Shown: piece after piece, positions 17,535 to 26,015 of the stretch | Position numbering within the stretch: the first letter of the stretch is position 1 | Layout of the letters: each line of letters begins with the position of its first letter | From: an uncultured Desulfovibrio sp. | GTDB taxonomy: Bacteria; Desulfobacterota; Desulfovibrionia; Desulfovibrionales; Desulfovibrionaceae | Direction: 5' to 3' | NCBI RefSeq assembly: GCF_944324505.1 | Contig: NZ_CALUWO010000009.1 | Span: forward strand, 1-64,000 | DNA length: 64,000 nt | Notes under the pieces: model-generated | Told to the model about the DNA's origin: nothing | Databases searched by the model: none | Seen by the model: only the letters and a program-made list of their open reading frames with translations | Program-made: the position numbers and the translations under genes

Positions 17535-18959
17535 ATGCTCAGGAATCTGCTACGGCACACGGCAAGGATACTGCTGTGCCTTTGTCTGCTGCCGCTGCTG
17601 CACCATGTTTCCCCTTGCTTTGGCGCCCCGGCCGATCCGCAGGCGCCCCGCCTGCTCAAGGTTGTGGCCCTGGCCGATCACGGCGTGCATGCCCCCGCCC
17701 TGTCCGCCGCCCTGCTCGGCACCTGGACCGAACGCCACTGGCCTGTCTGGCCGGTGGAACGTGGCGAACTGACCCCCCGTGGCGCCGCCCTCATCCGCGA
17801 CCTCTGGACCGTGCTGCGCAGTCACTACCAGCAGCTGGGACTGCTGCCGCAGCATACGTCGCCGGCAGCCATCTACGTCCGTACCGACAATACGCAACGC
17901 TGCCGGGGGACGGCCACCTCCCTGCTGGAAGCGCTGCTGCCCCAAAGCTCGGCCCTGAGCTATGCCATTGTGGACGCCATGCCGGATCCTCTCTTTCATC
18001 CCGTGCGCACCGGCCAGTGCGTTTTCAACATTGCCGAAACCGCCTCCGACGTGCTCCAGAACATGGATGACGGCCTTGCGGGCCTCAGCGATTCCCTGAG
18101 CGATCAAATGTCCCTGGTGGACTCACTGCTGGGGCCGGTGTCGCCTGAACTGTGCGCGCGCTTTGCCATGCCGGAAAACTGTCAGCTCTCCTCCATTCCC
18201 GCCATCATCAGCATTGCGGCACAGGGGACATCCGTGCGCATTCAGGGCGGACTGGGCATGGCATCCTCCATTGTGGAAAGTTTTCTCAATGAATACAGCC
18301 AGTGGCCCGGTGCGCTTGCTGCCTGGGGACAGGCCGATGCCCCTTCCCTGCGCAAGATGATGGTGCTGCATACGGAAGTCTTCAACGCCGTGCAGCGTAC
18401 CCCCTCGGTGGCTGCCGCCCAGGGCAGCGCCCTGCTGGGGGCCATGGTGGCTGCCCTTGACGGGCGGGAAACGGACAGCCGCGCCAACCGTGCCTCGCTG
18501 GTGGTCTTTGTGGGCACTCCGGCCAATATGGCCAATGTGGCCGCCCTGCTTAATATCCACTGGCAGGCATCGGGCTATGTGGCCAATGCCATTCCGCCCG
18601 GTACGGTGCTGGCCCTTGAACTGTGGGAACGTCAGGGCAGGCAGGAAATCCGTGCTGCGGTTTTTGCCCAGTCGCTGGAAAGCCTGCACAGCAGCCAGCT
18701 TACGGCCAATGCCCAGTCGCTGGTGCCCTTCACGGTGCGTGTGGGCGATGATGACGATGCCACCGTCAGCTCTGCCGTTTTCCATCAGCGGGTGAAGGAT
18801 GTGCTGCGGCACGACTGCATGCCCCGGGCCGGCAGGCTGCCCAGGATTGTGTCGGCGGGATCCGAAAAGACAGCCTTTACTGTTCCTCTCAGTGACAGCG
18901 AGGCCGAAGCGGAAGCCGGCGGCCCCACCCCGGACGACAGCATCCGTCCCACCCCGTAG
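17535..18959 (+). CDS. Exported AppA/Agp-like histidine acid phosphatase homologue, catalytically degenerate
   Basis: 474 aa, signal peptide about 1-31 (hydrophobic core LLCLCLLPLL), so periplasmic. The body follows the E. coli phytase AppA / glucose-1-phosphatase pattern: ELTPRGAALI, DPLFHPVRTGQC, an RTPSVA segment and IPPGTVLALELWER. The catalytic RHGxRxP is DHGVHAP (residues 48-54): the His nucleophile stays but both arginines are replaced. The proton-donor HD motif (GHDTN) is GTPAN (327-331), so H and D are T328 and P329. The later substrate arginine (QRCRGT) seems retained. Phosphatase activity is therefore doubtful; a binding role is more likely (inference). AAGGAGG precedes ATG 17535, and a TTGACA at 17483 may be its -35 box. 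Confidence 0.85.
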   Translation: MLRNLLRHTARILLCLCLLPLLHHVSPCFGAPADPQAPRLLKVVALADHGVHAPALSAALLGTWTERHWPVWPVERGELTPRGAALIRDLWTVLRSHYQQLGLLPQHTSPAAIYVRTDNTQRCRGTATSLLEALLPQSSALSYAIVDAMPDPLFHPVRTGQCVFNIAETASDVLQNMDDGLAGLSDSLSDQMSLVDSLLGPVSPELCARFAMPENCQLSSIPAIISIAAQGTSVRIQGGLGMASSIVESFLNEYSQWPGALAAWGQADAPSLRKMMVLHTEVFNAVQRTPSVAAAQGSALLGAMVAALDGRETDSRANRASLVVFVGTPANMANVAALLNIHWQASGYVANAIPPGTVLALELWERQGRQEIRAAVFAQSLESLHSSQLTANAQSLVPFTVRVGDDDDATVSSAVFHQRVKDVLRHDCMPRAGRLPRIVSAGSEKTAFTVPLSDSEAEAEAGGPTPDDSIRPTP

Positions 18960-19210
18960 ACCGGCATGCCCCTGCCGGCAGCGGCATGTCATGGCGGCAG
19001 CCCTTCTGCGCAGCCATGCGGGGCAGCCCGGTCTGCTGCCGCTGCCTCTGCTCCCGCCGCGTTTCGCCGGCGTATCCCGTCTGTGTGCTCCGGTGCCGAC
19101 CGGATGCCCCTCTTCCCCGCCTTCCGCGGCCGTCCTGACGGCCATCGGAGCAGCCTTTCACCGCGTCACGTGCCTGCCCGTGCCCCCCTGCACCGGCGTT
19201 TTTTCTGCGC
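18960..19210. other. Gene-free GC-rich interval
   Basis: About 250 bp between two convergent genes. No supportable gene, promoter or terminator for the plus-strand phosphatase homologue was seen. The only clear element is the uraA terminator that follows. Confidence 0.5.
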
Positions 19211-19252
19211 AAAACGCAACGGGGTCCATGGGCAGAACCCGCGGACCCCGTT
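19211..19252 (-). terminator. Intrinsic terminator of upp-uraA
   Basis: On the minus strand AACGGGGTCC (19252-19243) pairs with GGACCCCGTT (19227-19218), 10 bp around a 15-nt loop, then GCGTTTTG. It lies about 40 nt after the uraA stop. Confidence 0.75.
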
Positions 19253-19290
19253 GGTGGCAAAAGGCGCCTGGATGCTACAGCGCGTGTGGT

Positions 19291-20541
19291 CTAATCATCC
19301 AGTCTGTCCCGCGGCAGCAGCAGATTGAGCAGCACGCCGGTCACCGCCGCCAGGCCGATCCCGCCCAGCTTGAAGGAGCCAAAGTCAAACTGCATGCCGC
19401 CCACGCCAAAAATGATGATCAGGGCCACAATGACCATATTGCGCGGCCGCAGCAGATCATGCCCGGCCCGCACCAGCGTATTGAGGCCCACCACCATGAT
19501 GGCGCCGAACAACAGGATCATGATGCCGCCCATGACGGGGCCGGGGATGCAGCTCAGAAAGGCGCCCACCTTGGCCACAAAGGACAGCAAAATGGAGCAG
19601 ATGGCTGCCCAGGTCATGACGGCCGGATTGAAGGCCCGCGTCAGGGTGACGGCCCCCGTCACTTCGGAATAGGTGGTATTGGGCGGACCGCCCAGGGCGC
19701 AGGCGCACATGGTGGCCAGACCGTCCCCCAGCATGGTATTCTTGATGCCGGGATCCTTAAGAAAATCCTTGCCCGTCACGGAACTGATGGCGATGATGTC
19801 GCCAAAGTGCTCGATGGCCGGGGCCACGGTGATGGGAATGATGAAGAGCATGGGTTCCCAGGCAAACTGGGGCAGGGTGAATTCCGGCATGGCGATCCAG
19901 GGCACAGTATGCAGGGGGGTCCAGTCACATACGCCCAGCCCCATGCTCACCGCCAGCCCCACCACGATGCCGCAGAGAATGGGAATGAGCCGCAGCAGCC
20001 CCCTGCCCAGCAGGGATACCAGAATGGTGGCCAGCAGCGCGGACATGGAGATGATCAGCGCCGTGGAACGCGGCATGCTCTGCTCCTCCCCGTTGAGGCC
20101 CAGCGCCATCTTTACGGCCACCGGGGCCAGCACAAGGCCAATGACCATGATGACCGGCCCGGTGACAATGGGCGGCAGAATGCGCAGGATGATCTGTGTG
20201 CCCCGAAAGCGTATCAGTGTGCTCAGAGCCACATAGAGCAGGCCGGAGAAGATGAGCGCCCCCATGGTCGGCGCCAGGCCCCAGGTCTGGGTGCCGTACA
20301 TGATGGGAGCAATGAAGGCAAAGGACGAGGCCAGAAAGATGGGCACCTTGCCCCGGGTGCATATCTGAAAGACCAGCGTGCCCACACCGGCGGTGAAAAA
20401 GGCCACGTTGGTGCTCAGCCCCGTGAGCAGCGGCACGAGCACCAGCGCGCCGAAGGCCACAAAGAGCATCTGCGCCCCGAGCAGGGCATCCCGTGGATGA
20501 AAATGGTAGCGGCAGGGATCGGAAGAGTCGGTCTTGGCCAT
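19291..20541 (-). CDS. uraA: Uracil permease (UraA, NCS2 family)
   Basis: Inner-membrane uracil:H+ symporter, 416 aa, about 14 membrane segments. NCS2 signatures: LLGAQMLFVAFGALVLVPLL near the start; ITVAPAIEHFGDIIAIS with the substrate glutamate; LLGDGLATMCACALGGPPNTTYSE with the NTTY-type loop; then IPGPVMGGIMILLFG. It lies 11 nt downstream of upp in the same direction, so imported uracil is trapped as UMP by Upp. Confidence 0.95.
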   Translation of the reverse strand: MAKTDSSDPCRYHFHPRDALLGAQMLFVAFGALVLVPLLTGLSTNVAFFTAGVGTLVFQICTRGKVPIFLASSFAFIAPIMYGTQTWGLAPTMGALIFSGLLYVALSTLIRFRGTQIILRILPPIVTGPVIMVIGLVLAPVAVKMALGLNGEEQSMPRSTALIISMSALLATILVSLLGRGLLRLIPILCGIVVGLAVSMGLGVCDWTPLHTVPWIAMPEFTLPQFAWEPMLFIIPITVAPAIEHFGDIIAISSVTGKDFLKDPGIKNTMLGDGLATMCACALGGPPNTTYSEVTGAVTLTRAFNPAVMTWAAICSILLSFVAKVGAFLSCIPGPVMGGIMILLFGAIMVVGLNTLVRAGHDLLRPRNMVIVALIIIFGVGGMQFDFGSFKLGGIGLAAVTGVLLNLLLPRDRLDD

Positions 20542-20552
20542 GACAACCTCTG

Positions 20553-21179
20553 CTATTTGGTGCCGAAGATGCGGTCGCCCGCATCCCCAAGACCGGGAAT
20601 GATATAGCCGTTTTCATTCAGGTGGCTGTCAATGGCCGCCGTGAAGATGTCCACATCGGGATGCGCCTGCTGCACCCGGGCAATGCCTTCCGGCGCGCAG
20701 ACCAGGTTGAGGCTGCACATCTGGCGGCAGCCCCGCTTCTTGAGCAGGTCGATGGTGGCAATGAGCGAGCCGCCCGTTGCCAGCATGGGGTCAAGAATGA
20801 TGGCAAAGCGATGCTCCAGATTGCGGGCCGTCTTGACGTAGTATTCCACCGGCTCCAGGGTCTCCTCGTTGCGATACAGCCCCACCACGCTGATCTTGGC
20901 GCCCGGAATCATGTCCAGCACCCCGTCCATGAGGCCGAGACCGGCCCGCAGAATGGGCACCACCGTCACCTTCTTGCCGGAAATGACATCCACCTCCACC
21001 GGGCCGGCCCAGCCCTGCACCGTGCGCTTTTCCGTTTTGAAATGCTTGGTGGCCTCGTAGCTCAGCAGCCTGGCCAGTTCGTTGGCAATGGTGCGAAATT
21101 CGCGCGTACCTGTGGAGTCCATACGCAGAATCCCCAGCTTATGCCGCACCAGCGGATGATCAACCACATGGACAGCCAT
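20553..21179 (-). CDS. upp: Uracil phosphoribosyltransferase
   Basis: Pyrimidine salvage enzyme converting uracil and PRPP to UMP; 208 aa, the standard length. Motifs: [12 protein letters not shown] at the start, [35 protein letters not shown] (PRPP loop) and the uracil-binding end [18 protein letters not shown]. Minus-strand AAGGAGG precedes the ATG at 21179. It is first gene of upp-uraA, driven by the promoter at 21230-21258. Confidence 0.97.
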   Translation of the reverse strand: MAVHVVDHPLVRHKLGILRMDSTGTREFRTIANELARLLSYEATKHFKTEKRTVQGWAGPVEVDVISGKKVTVVPILRAGLGLMDGVLDMIPGAKISVVGLYRNEETLEPVEYYVKTARNLEHRFAIILDPMLATGGSLIATIDLLKKRGCRQMCSLNLVCAPEGIARVQQAHPDVDIFTAAIDSHLNENGYIIPGLGDAGDRIFGTK

Positions 21180-21229
21180 GACAACCTCCTTGATAACCCC
21201 TTGAAATATAAATATAATATACTCCTTTT

Positions 21230-21258
21230 ACAATATACGGCCCCGCTGTGTCTGTCAA
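21230..21258 (-). promoter_or_regulatory. Sigma-70 promoter of upp-uraA
   Basis: Read on the minus strand: TTGACA (21258-21253), 17-nt spacer, TATTGT (21235-21230); an overlapping TATATT lies 15 nt from the -35. The leader down to the upp ATG is short and AT-rich, and no attenuator is seen. Confidence 0.7.
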
Positions 21259-21397
21259 GGCAAGGCCGTATTTACATGCGGAAACTTTTGTCGTAGAGCA
21301 AAGCCACGCCGTTTTGCCCCCTCGTTTGCCGGTTTCTACGATGTTGCGTATACACGGGGCCGGCAGGTCCCGTATTTTCGTCTATCCCGAACGTCCT

Positions 21398-22486
21398 ATG
21401 CCCACCTTCCTTGCCATTGACCAGTTTCTGCGTCTGCGTGATGCCGGCGTCCCGGTTCTGGATGTGCGTTCACCAGGGGAATTTGCCTGTGCCCATATGG
21501 CCGGCGCGCAGAACCTGCCCCTGTTCTCCGATGCGGAACGTGCCCAGGTGGGCACCTGCTATGCCCGGCAGGGTCGCACGGAAGCCGTCCTGCTGGCGCT
21601 GCGCCTGGTGGGTGATCAGCTGGCCGGCAAGGCCGGGCAGGCGCTGGACCTGTGCCGCTCCTCCGCGCATGCTGCGGCTTCGCCCGCACGGCCGCATGTG
21701 CTCCTCTACTGCTGGCGCGGCGGCATGCGCAGCCGCAGCATGGCCTGGCTGCTGGAAAGCTGCGGTCTCACCGTGGCCCTGCTGCACGGCGGCTACAAGA
21801 GCTATCGGCGCCACGCGCGCTACGTACTGGGCCTTCCCCGGCCTGTGCTGGTGCTGAGCGGCCTCACCGGCTGCGGCAAGACGGACATGCTGCATGCGCT
21901 GGCAGCCCTGGGGGAACAGGTGGTGGACCTGGAGGGACTGGCCTGCCACCGGGGGTCGGCCTTCGGGGCCGTGGGCCTGTCCATCCCCCAGCCCGGCAAC
22001 GAGGATTTTGAAAACCGCCTTTTTGAGCAGTGGCGCCGGCTGGACCCGCAGCGCCCCGTCTGGCTGGAGGATGAAAGCCGCCGCATCGGCCAGGTGACCC
22101 TGTGCGAGGAATTTTTCCATCACATTGACGCCTCCCCCCTGATCATGGTGCATCTGCCCCTGGATGACCGCATACGCCGCCTTGTGCGCATCTACAGCGG
22201 CGACGGACACAACCCCGCCGTCCAGGAGGCCCTGTGCGCGGCCCTGCAAAAGCTGCAACGCCGTCTGGGCAGCGAAACCACTGCCCGCTGCTGCGCCGCG
22301 GTGCGGGCCGGCCAGCTGGAAGACGCCGTACGGGCCGTGCTGACCTATTATGACAAATGCTATGCCCACCAGCAGCAGCATCGCAGCGGCCCGCTCCTGG
22401 CCAGCCTGGACTGCACCACGGACTGCCCGGAGGAAGCCGCCCGCCAGCTGCGCCGGCTGGCCCTGTCCGCTCCCGCTGCCCTGTGA
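21398..22486 (+). CDS. mnmH: tRNA 2-selenouridine synthase
   Basis: Replaces sulfur by selenium in 2-thiouridine at the wobble position of tRNAs for Lys, Glu and Gln, using selenophosphate. 362 aa, near E. coli SelU/MnmH length. The N-terminal rhodanese domain (about 1-135) has its active Cys105 in LLYCWRGGMRSRSMA. The second domain is a P-loop: GLTGCGKTDML (155-165), and LEGLACHRGSAFG follows. ATG 21398 was chosen by homologue length; no clear Shine-Dalgarno was found. It implies the cell makes selenophosphate (selD must be elsewhere). The next gene starts 7 nt after its stop. Confidence 0.93.
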   Translation: MPTFLAIDQFLRLRDAGVPVLDVRSPGEFACAHMAGAQNLPLFSDAERAQVGTCYARQGRTEAVLLALRLVGDQLAGKAGQALDLCRSSAHAAASPARPHVLLYCWRGGMRSRSMAWLLESCGLTVALLHGGYKSYRRHARYVLGLPRPVLVLSGLTGCGKTDMLHALAALGEQVVDLEGLACHRGSAFGAVGLSIPQPGNEDFENRLFEQWRRLDPQRPVWLEDESRRIGQVTLCEEFFHHIDASPLIMVHLPLDDRIRRLVRIYSGDGHNPAVQEALCAALQKLQRRLGSETTARCCAAVRAGQLEDAVRAVLTYYDKCYAHQQQHRSGPLLASLDCTTDCPEEAARQLRRLALSAPAAL

Positions 22487-22493
22487 GGTTCCC

Positions 22494-23681
22494 ATGCCCA
22501 CCGTCATTGCCTCTTCCCTGCGGGACAAGCGCTTGCCCACCCCCTGTCTGCTGCTGGACGAAACCCGCCTGCTGGCCAACTGCGCCAGAGTTTCCGCCCA
22601 TGTGCGCCGGCAGGGACTGTGCCTGCGGCCGCATCTCAAGACCGTCAAGAATGCGGAGCTGGCCCGCCACTGCATGGCGTCGCCCCATGGACCGGCCACG
22701 GTATCCACCCTGGCCGAGGCCGACTATTTTTTCCGTCACGGCATAACGGACCTCTGCTATGCGGTGGGCATGGTTCCGCAAAAGCTGGACAGGGTGCTGG
22801 CCCTGCGCCGTCAGGGCGCGGACCTGTCCGTGGTGCTTGATGCCGCAGAAAGCGTGCACCTGCTGGATGCGGCGCTGGCATCCCTGCGAACCAACGACGA
22901 CAGCCCCCTGCCCGTGCTGCTGGAAATCGACTGCGATGGTCACCGCAGCGGTCTTGCCCCGGAGGGGAGCGAGCTGCCTGCCGCGGCGGAACAGCTGCGG
23001 CGCAGCACGGGCCTGTGCCTGCGCGGGGTGCTGACCCATGCCGGGGGCGCCTATGACGCGCCCCATACGGACCGCTGTGCCACGCTGGCCCAGCAGGAGG
23101 GGCACGCCGTTGTGCTGGCTGCCCGCCGCCTGCGCGAGGCCGGCCATGCCTGCCCGGTGGTCAGCGCCGGCTCCACGCCCACGGTCCTGCTGGGGCGCTA
23201 TCCCGCCGGTGTCACCGAAGTCCGGGCCGGCGTCTATCCCTTTATGGATCTGACCATGGCCGGTCTGGGCGTCTGCACCCTGGACGACATTGCCCTGAGC
23301 GTCCTGACCACGGTGCTGGGCAGACGCCGCAGTGACGGCAGTCTGGTGGTGGATGCCGGATGGACGGCCCTTTCCGCGGACAGGGGACTGACGCGACAGT
23401 GGCCCTTTCAGGGCTACGGTCTGGTCTGCCGTGAGGACGGCACGCTGCTGCCCGGCCTGCGCGTCAGTGAAACCAATCAGGAGCACGGCATCATCAGCTG
23501 CGGGCCTGTGGCACCCGCACAGGCCATGCCCGGCCCCGCCGCCTGCCCGGACCTGCCGGTGGGCACGCGCCTGCGCATCCTGCCCAATCATGCCTGCGCC
23601 ACGGCCGCCTGCCATGCAGGCTATGTGCTGCTGCGGGATGGACGACCGGCGGATTTTCTGACACGCTGCCGCGGCTGGTAA
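22494..23681 (+). CDS. D-serine/D-threonine-type PLP lyase (alanine racemase fold, DSD1-like)
   Basis: 395 aa, fold type III PLP enzyme. TPCLLLDETRLLANC opens the barrel. LRPHLKTVKN holds the presumed PLP lysine. VLLEIDCDGHRSGL, LTHAGGAYD, VSAGSTPTVL and EVRAGVYPFMD follow. The C-terminal LPNHACATAACHAGYV resembles the His/Cys zinc site of eukaryote-type D-serine dehydratases (DSD1) and low-specificity D-threonine aldolases. The exact substrate (D-serine, D-threonine or another D-hydroxy amino acid) is not decided by sequence. GAGG precedes ATG 22494; it is probably co-transcribed with mnmH. Confidence 0.85.
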   Translation: MPTVIASSLRDKRLPTPCLLLDETRLLANCARVSAHVRRQGLCLRPHLKTVKNAELARHCMASPHGPATVSTLAEADYFFRHGITDLCYAVGMVPQKLDRVLALRRQGADLSVVLDAAESVHLLDAALASLRTNDDSPLPVLLEIDCDGHRSGLAPEGSELPAAAEQLRRSTGLCLRGVLTHAGGAYDAPHTDRCATLAQQEGHAVVLAARRLREAGHACPVVSAGSTPTVLLGRYPAGVTEVRAGVYPFMDLTMAGLGVCTLDDIALSVLTTVLGRRRSDGSLVVDAGWTALSADRGLTRQWPFQGYGLVCREDGTLLPGLRVSETNQEHGIISCGPVAPAQAMPGPAACPDLPVGTRLRILPNHACATAACHAGYVLLRDGRPADFLTRCRGW

Positions 23682-23712
23682 GCCCGCCGGGCCGCAGGAA
23701 ACGCCTTTTTTC

Positions 23713-23741
23713 GTGACAGCTGGGCCACGGATGCCTATAGT
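23713..23741 (+). promoter_or_regulatory. Candidate sigma-70 promoter of the DUF362 gene
   Basis: GTGACA (23713-23718), 17-nt spacer, TATAGT (23736-23741), each one mismatch from consensus. The predicted start near 23748 leaves a leader of about 50 nt to the strong AAGGAGG before ATG 23799. Confidence 0.55.
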
Positions 23742-23798
23742 GAATAAAAGCGTCCGCAGCCCATCTGTCCCGCACTTTCATGCAAGGAGGAACGAACT

Positions 23799-24893
23799 AT
23801 GGCTGCCACTGTTTACTTTGCCGACATGCACAGCCGCTCCCACGAGGACAGCAAGCTGGCCAAGCTGGCCCGCCTGTGCGATGCCGTGGGTCTCAAGCGC
23901 ACGGTCCGCAAGAATGACCTCACGGCCATCAAGCTGCATTTCGGCGAATATGGCAATGATACCCACCTCAACCCCACGCTTGTGCGCCAGGTGGTGGACA
24001 AGGTGCTTGCCGCCGGCGGTAAGCCCTTTCTGACCGACACCACCACCCTGTATTCCGGCACGCGCCACAATGCCGTGGACCATCTGCAAACGGCCTACAG
24101 CCACGGCTTCACGCCGGCGGTTGTGCATGCTCCCGTGATCATTGCCGACGGTCTCTATGGGGAGAACGATGTGCCGGTGCGCATCAACTGCAAGCACTTC
24201 AAGGAAGTGCATATTGCCAGGGAAATCCGCCGGGCGCCCAGCATGGTGGTGCTTTCCCACTTCAAGGGGCACGAAATGGCCGGCTTTGGCGGCGCCATCA
24301 AGAATCTGGCCATGGGCGGCGCCTCGGTACGCGGCAAGCGCGATCAGCACGGCACGCACGTTTCCGTGGATCACAATATCTGCGTGGGCTGCGGCAAGTG
24401 CGTCCGGAACTGCCCCCAGCATGCCCTGAGCCTGCAGGACAAGAAAAGCCATGTGGATACCTCGCGCTGCATCGGCTGCTTTGAATGTATCACGGTCTGT
24501 CCCACCAAGGCCATCAGCATTGACTGGGCCACGGAAATGGAACCCTTTGTGGAGCGCCTGACCGAATACGCCTATGGCACCGTCAAGGGCAGAAAGCACA
24601 TCTGCTACATCAACTTTGTGATGAATGTCACACCTGACTGTGACTGTGTGGCCTGGAGCGATATGCCCATGGTGCCCGACATCGGCCTGCTGGCCTCCAC
24701 GGACCCCGTGGCACTGGATCAGGCCTGTTTTGACCTGGTAAACAAGGCGCCCTGCCTTGATCCTGCCCTGAAGGTACAGCCCGGTGACGACAAGTTCACG
24801 GCCCGCTGGCCCTATACCCGCGGACATGTGCAGCTGAGCTACGGCGAGCAGATCGGTCTGGGCAGCCGCCAGTACACCCTGGAAAAAATCTAG
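23799..24893 (+). CDS. DUF362 protein with two [4Fe-4S] ferredoxin motifs
   Basis: 364 aa, cytoplasmic. The N-terminal two thirds is the DUF362 fold (KLHFGEYGNDTHLNP, FLTDTTTLYSGTR, SHFKGHEMAGFGGAIKNLAMG). The inserted ferredoxin part has two CxxCxxCxxxC clusters: CVGCGKCVRNCP near residue 195 and CIGCFECITVCP near residue 224. A third part returns to DUF362 (DIGLLASTDPVALDQAC). Such proteins are common in anaerobes and thought to carry electrons, but no specific reaction is established. It has its own promoter and is followed by a 13-bp hairpin. Confidence 0.9.
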   Translation: MAATVYFADMHSRSHEDSKLAKLARLCDAVGLKRTVRKNDLTAIKLHFGEYGNDTHLNPTLVRQVVDKVLAAGGKPFLTDTTTLYSGTRHNAVDHLQTAYSHGFTPAVVHAPVIIADGLYGENDVPVRINCKHFKEVHIAREIRRAPSMVVLSHFKGHEMAGFGGAIKNLAMGGASVRGKRDQHGTHVSVDHNICVGCGKCVRNCPQHALSLQDKKSHVDTSRCIGCFECITVCPTKAISIDWATEMEPFVERLTEYAYGTVKGRKHICYINFVMNVTPDCDCVAWSDMPMVPDIGLLASTDPVALDQACFDLVNKAPCLDPALKVQPGDDKFTARWPYTRGHVQLSYGEQIGLGSRQYTLEKI

Positions 24894-24926
24894 GCTCCAT
24901 ACTGACAAAAAAATACGCTAACATAT

Positions 24927-24959
24927 TGTCCCGGCAGACTTTTTCCGTCTGCCGGGACA
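24927..24959 (+). terminator. 13-bp hairpin after the DUF362 gene
   Basis: TGTCCCGGCAGAC (24927-24939) pairs perfectly with 24947-24959 around TTTTTCC. The T-rich part is in the loop, not after the stem, so termination is likely but not certain. Confidence 0.55.
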
Positions 24960-25068
24960 TGTGTTATGAACATTCGTCATTTTTGTTTCGCATTGCGTTG
25001 ACCAGCCGTTTGTGACAATATGCTTGAAGTAGAGACTCCTCCCTTCCCTGCACGCCACTGGAGGGCTT

Positions 25069-25905
25069 ATGTCAAGCCATGTCATGCTGCTGGTTCTCGG
25101 AGCCGCCCTTCTGCACGCCACCTGGAACATCATTGTCAAGGGTGGCGACAACAAGCTCTTTGAATCCGCCATGAATGCTCTGGGCGGCGGACTGGGAGCA
25201 CTGCTCATCCTGCCCTTTCTGCCGCCGCTGCCTGCTGCCTGCTGGCCCTACCTGCTGCTTTCCTGCTGCTGCCACCTGACCTACTACATCTGCATTTCCG
25301 CCGCGTATGACGAGGTGGACCTCACCCTCGGCTACACCATCATGCGCGGCTGTGCGCCTCTGCTCACCTCCCTTGTCATGCTCTGCCTGGGGCAGTCGCT
25401 GCCGCCGCTTGCCTGGTGTGGCGTGGCCATACTCTGCGGCGGCATTCTGGTGCTCACGCTGGACAATTTCCGCCGCAGCGCCAGCCTGCACGGTATCCTC
25501 GTTTCCCTGCGCACCTCCTTTGTCATCATGGGCTACACCCTGGCCGACGGCTTTGGCGCCACCACGGCCCATGACGGGGTGACCTATGCCTGCTGGATAT
25601 TCTTTCTCAATATCTTTCCCCTGCACATTTACGTTTTCTGGCGTCACGGGCGGGCCTACCTGCCCTATCTGCGGCGCCGTGCCCTGGTGGGCATTGCCGG
25701 CGGCCTGGCCGGACTGGGATCCTACGGCATAGCCATCTGGGCCATGACCATGGCCCCCATCGCCATGGTGGCGGCCCTGCGCGAAACCTCGGTGATTTTC
25801 GGCATGCTCATGGCCGTCATCTTTCTTGGTGAACGCCTGACGCTCGTCCGGGGACTTGCCGTACTGCTTGTGTGTTGTGGCACAATGCTTCTCAAGATTG
25901 GCTGA
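25069..25905 (+). CDS. DMT/EamA family membrane transporter
   Basis: 278 aa with about ten hydrophobic segments in two EamA halves, the drug/metabolite transporter architecture. ALLHATWNIIVKGGD is the typical first helix and end; LRETSVIFGMLMAVIFLGERL is the conserved penultimate segment. Relatives export amino acids or small metabolites; the substrate is unknown. GGAGG lies 5-6 nt before ATG 25069. An amino-acid permease gene follows about 110 bp later, but a separate promoter is visible there. Confidence 0.88.
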   Translation: MSSHVMLLVLGAALLHATWNIIVKGGDNKLFESAMNALGGGLGALLILPFLPPLPAACWPYLLLSCCCHLTYYICISAAYDEVDLTLGYTIMRGCAPLLTSLVMLCLGQSLPPLAWCGVAILCGGILVLTLDNFRRSASLHGILVSLRTSFVIMGYTLADGFGATTAHDGVTYACWIFFLNIFPLHIYVFWRHGRAYLPYLRRRALVGIAGGLAGLGSYGIAIWAMTMAPIAMVAALRETSVIFGMLMAVIFLGERLTLVRGLAVLLVCCGTMLLKIG

Positions 25906-25940
25906 TCTGCTGAGCACATACATGCTCAACTGGCAGCATT

Positions 25941-25971
25941 CCTTGACTTTCAAGGATTTTGACTGTACATG
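25941..25971 (+). promoter_or_regulatory. Candidate promoter with overlapping inverted repeat, amino-acid permease gene
   Basis: TTGACT (25943-25948), 17-nt spacer, TACATG (25966-25971). CCTTGA-CTT-TCAAGG (25941-25955) is a perfect 6-bp inverted repeat over the -35 box, which is where a repressor would bind. A second inverted repeat, TGAGCA-N6-TGCTCA, lies at 25911-25928 and may end the upstream transcript. Confidence 0.4.
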
Positions 25972-26015
25972 GTTATTCGTTCTTTTTTGAACAAGTCATA
26001 CCAGTGGAGGTACAA

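Noticed and set aside
24998-25024. Promoter for the DMT transporter (TTGACC with TATGCT)
   Set aside because: Spacing is only 15 nt and the -10 is poor; not strong enough to list.
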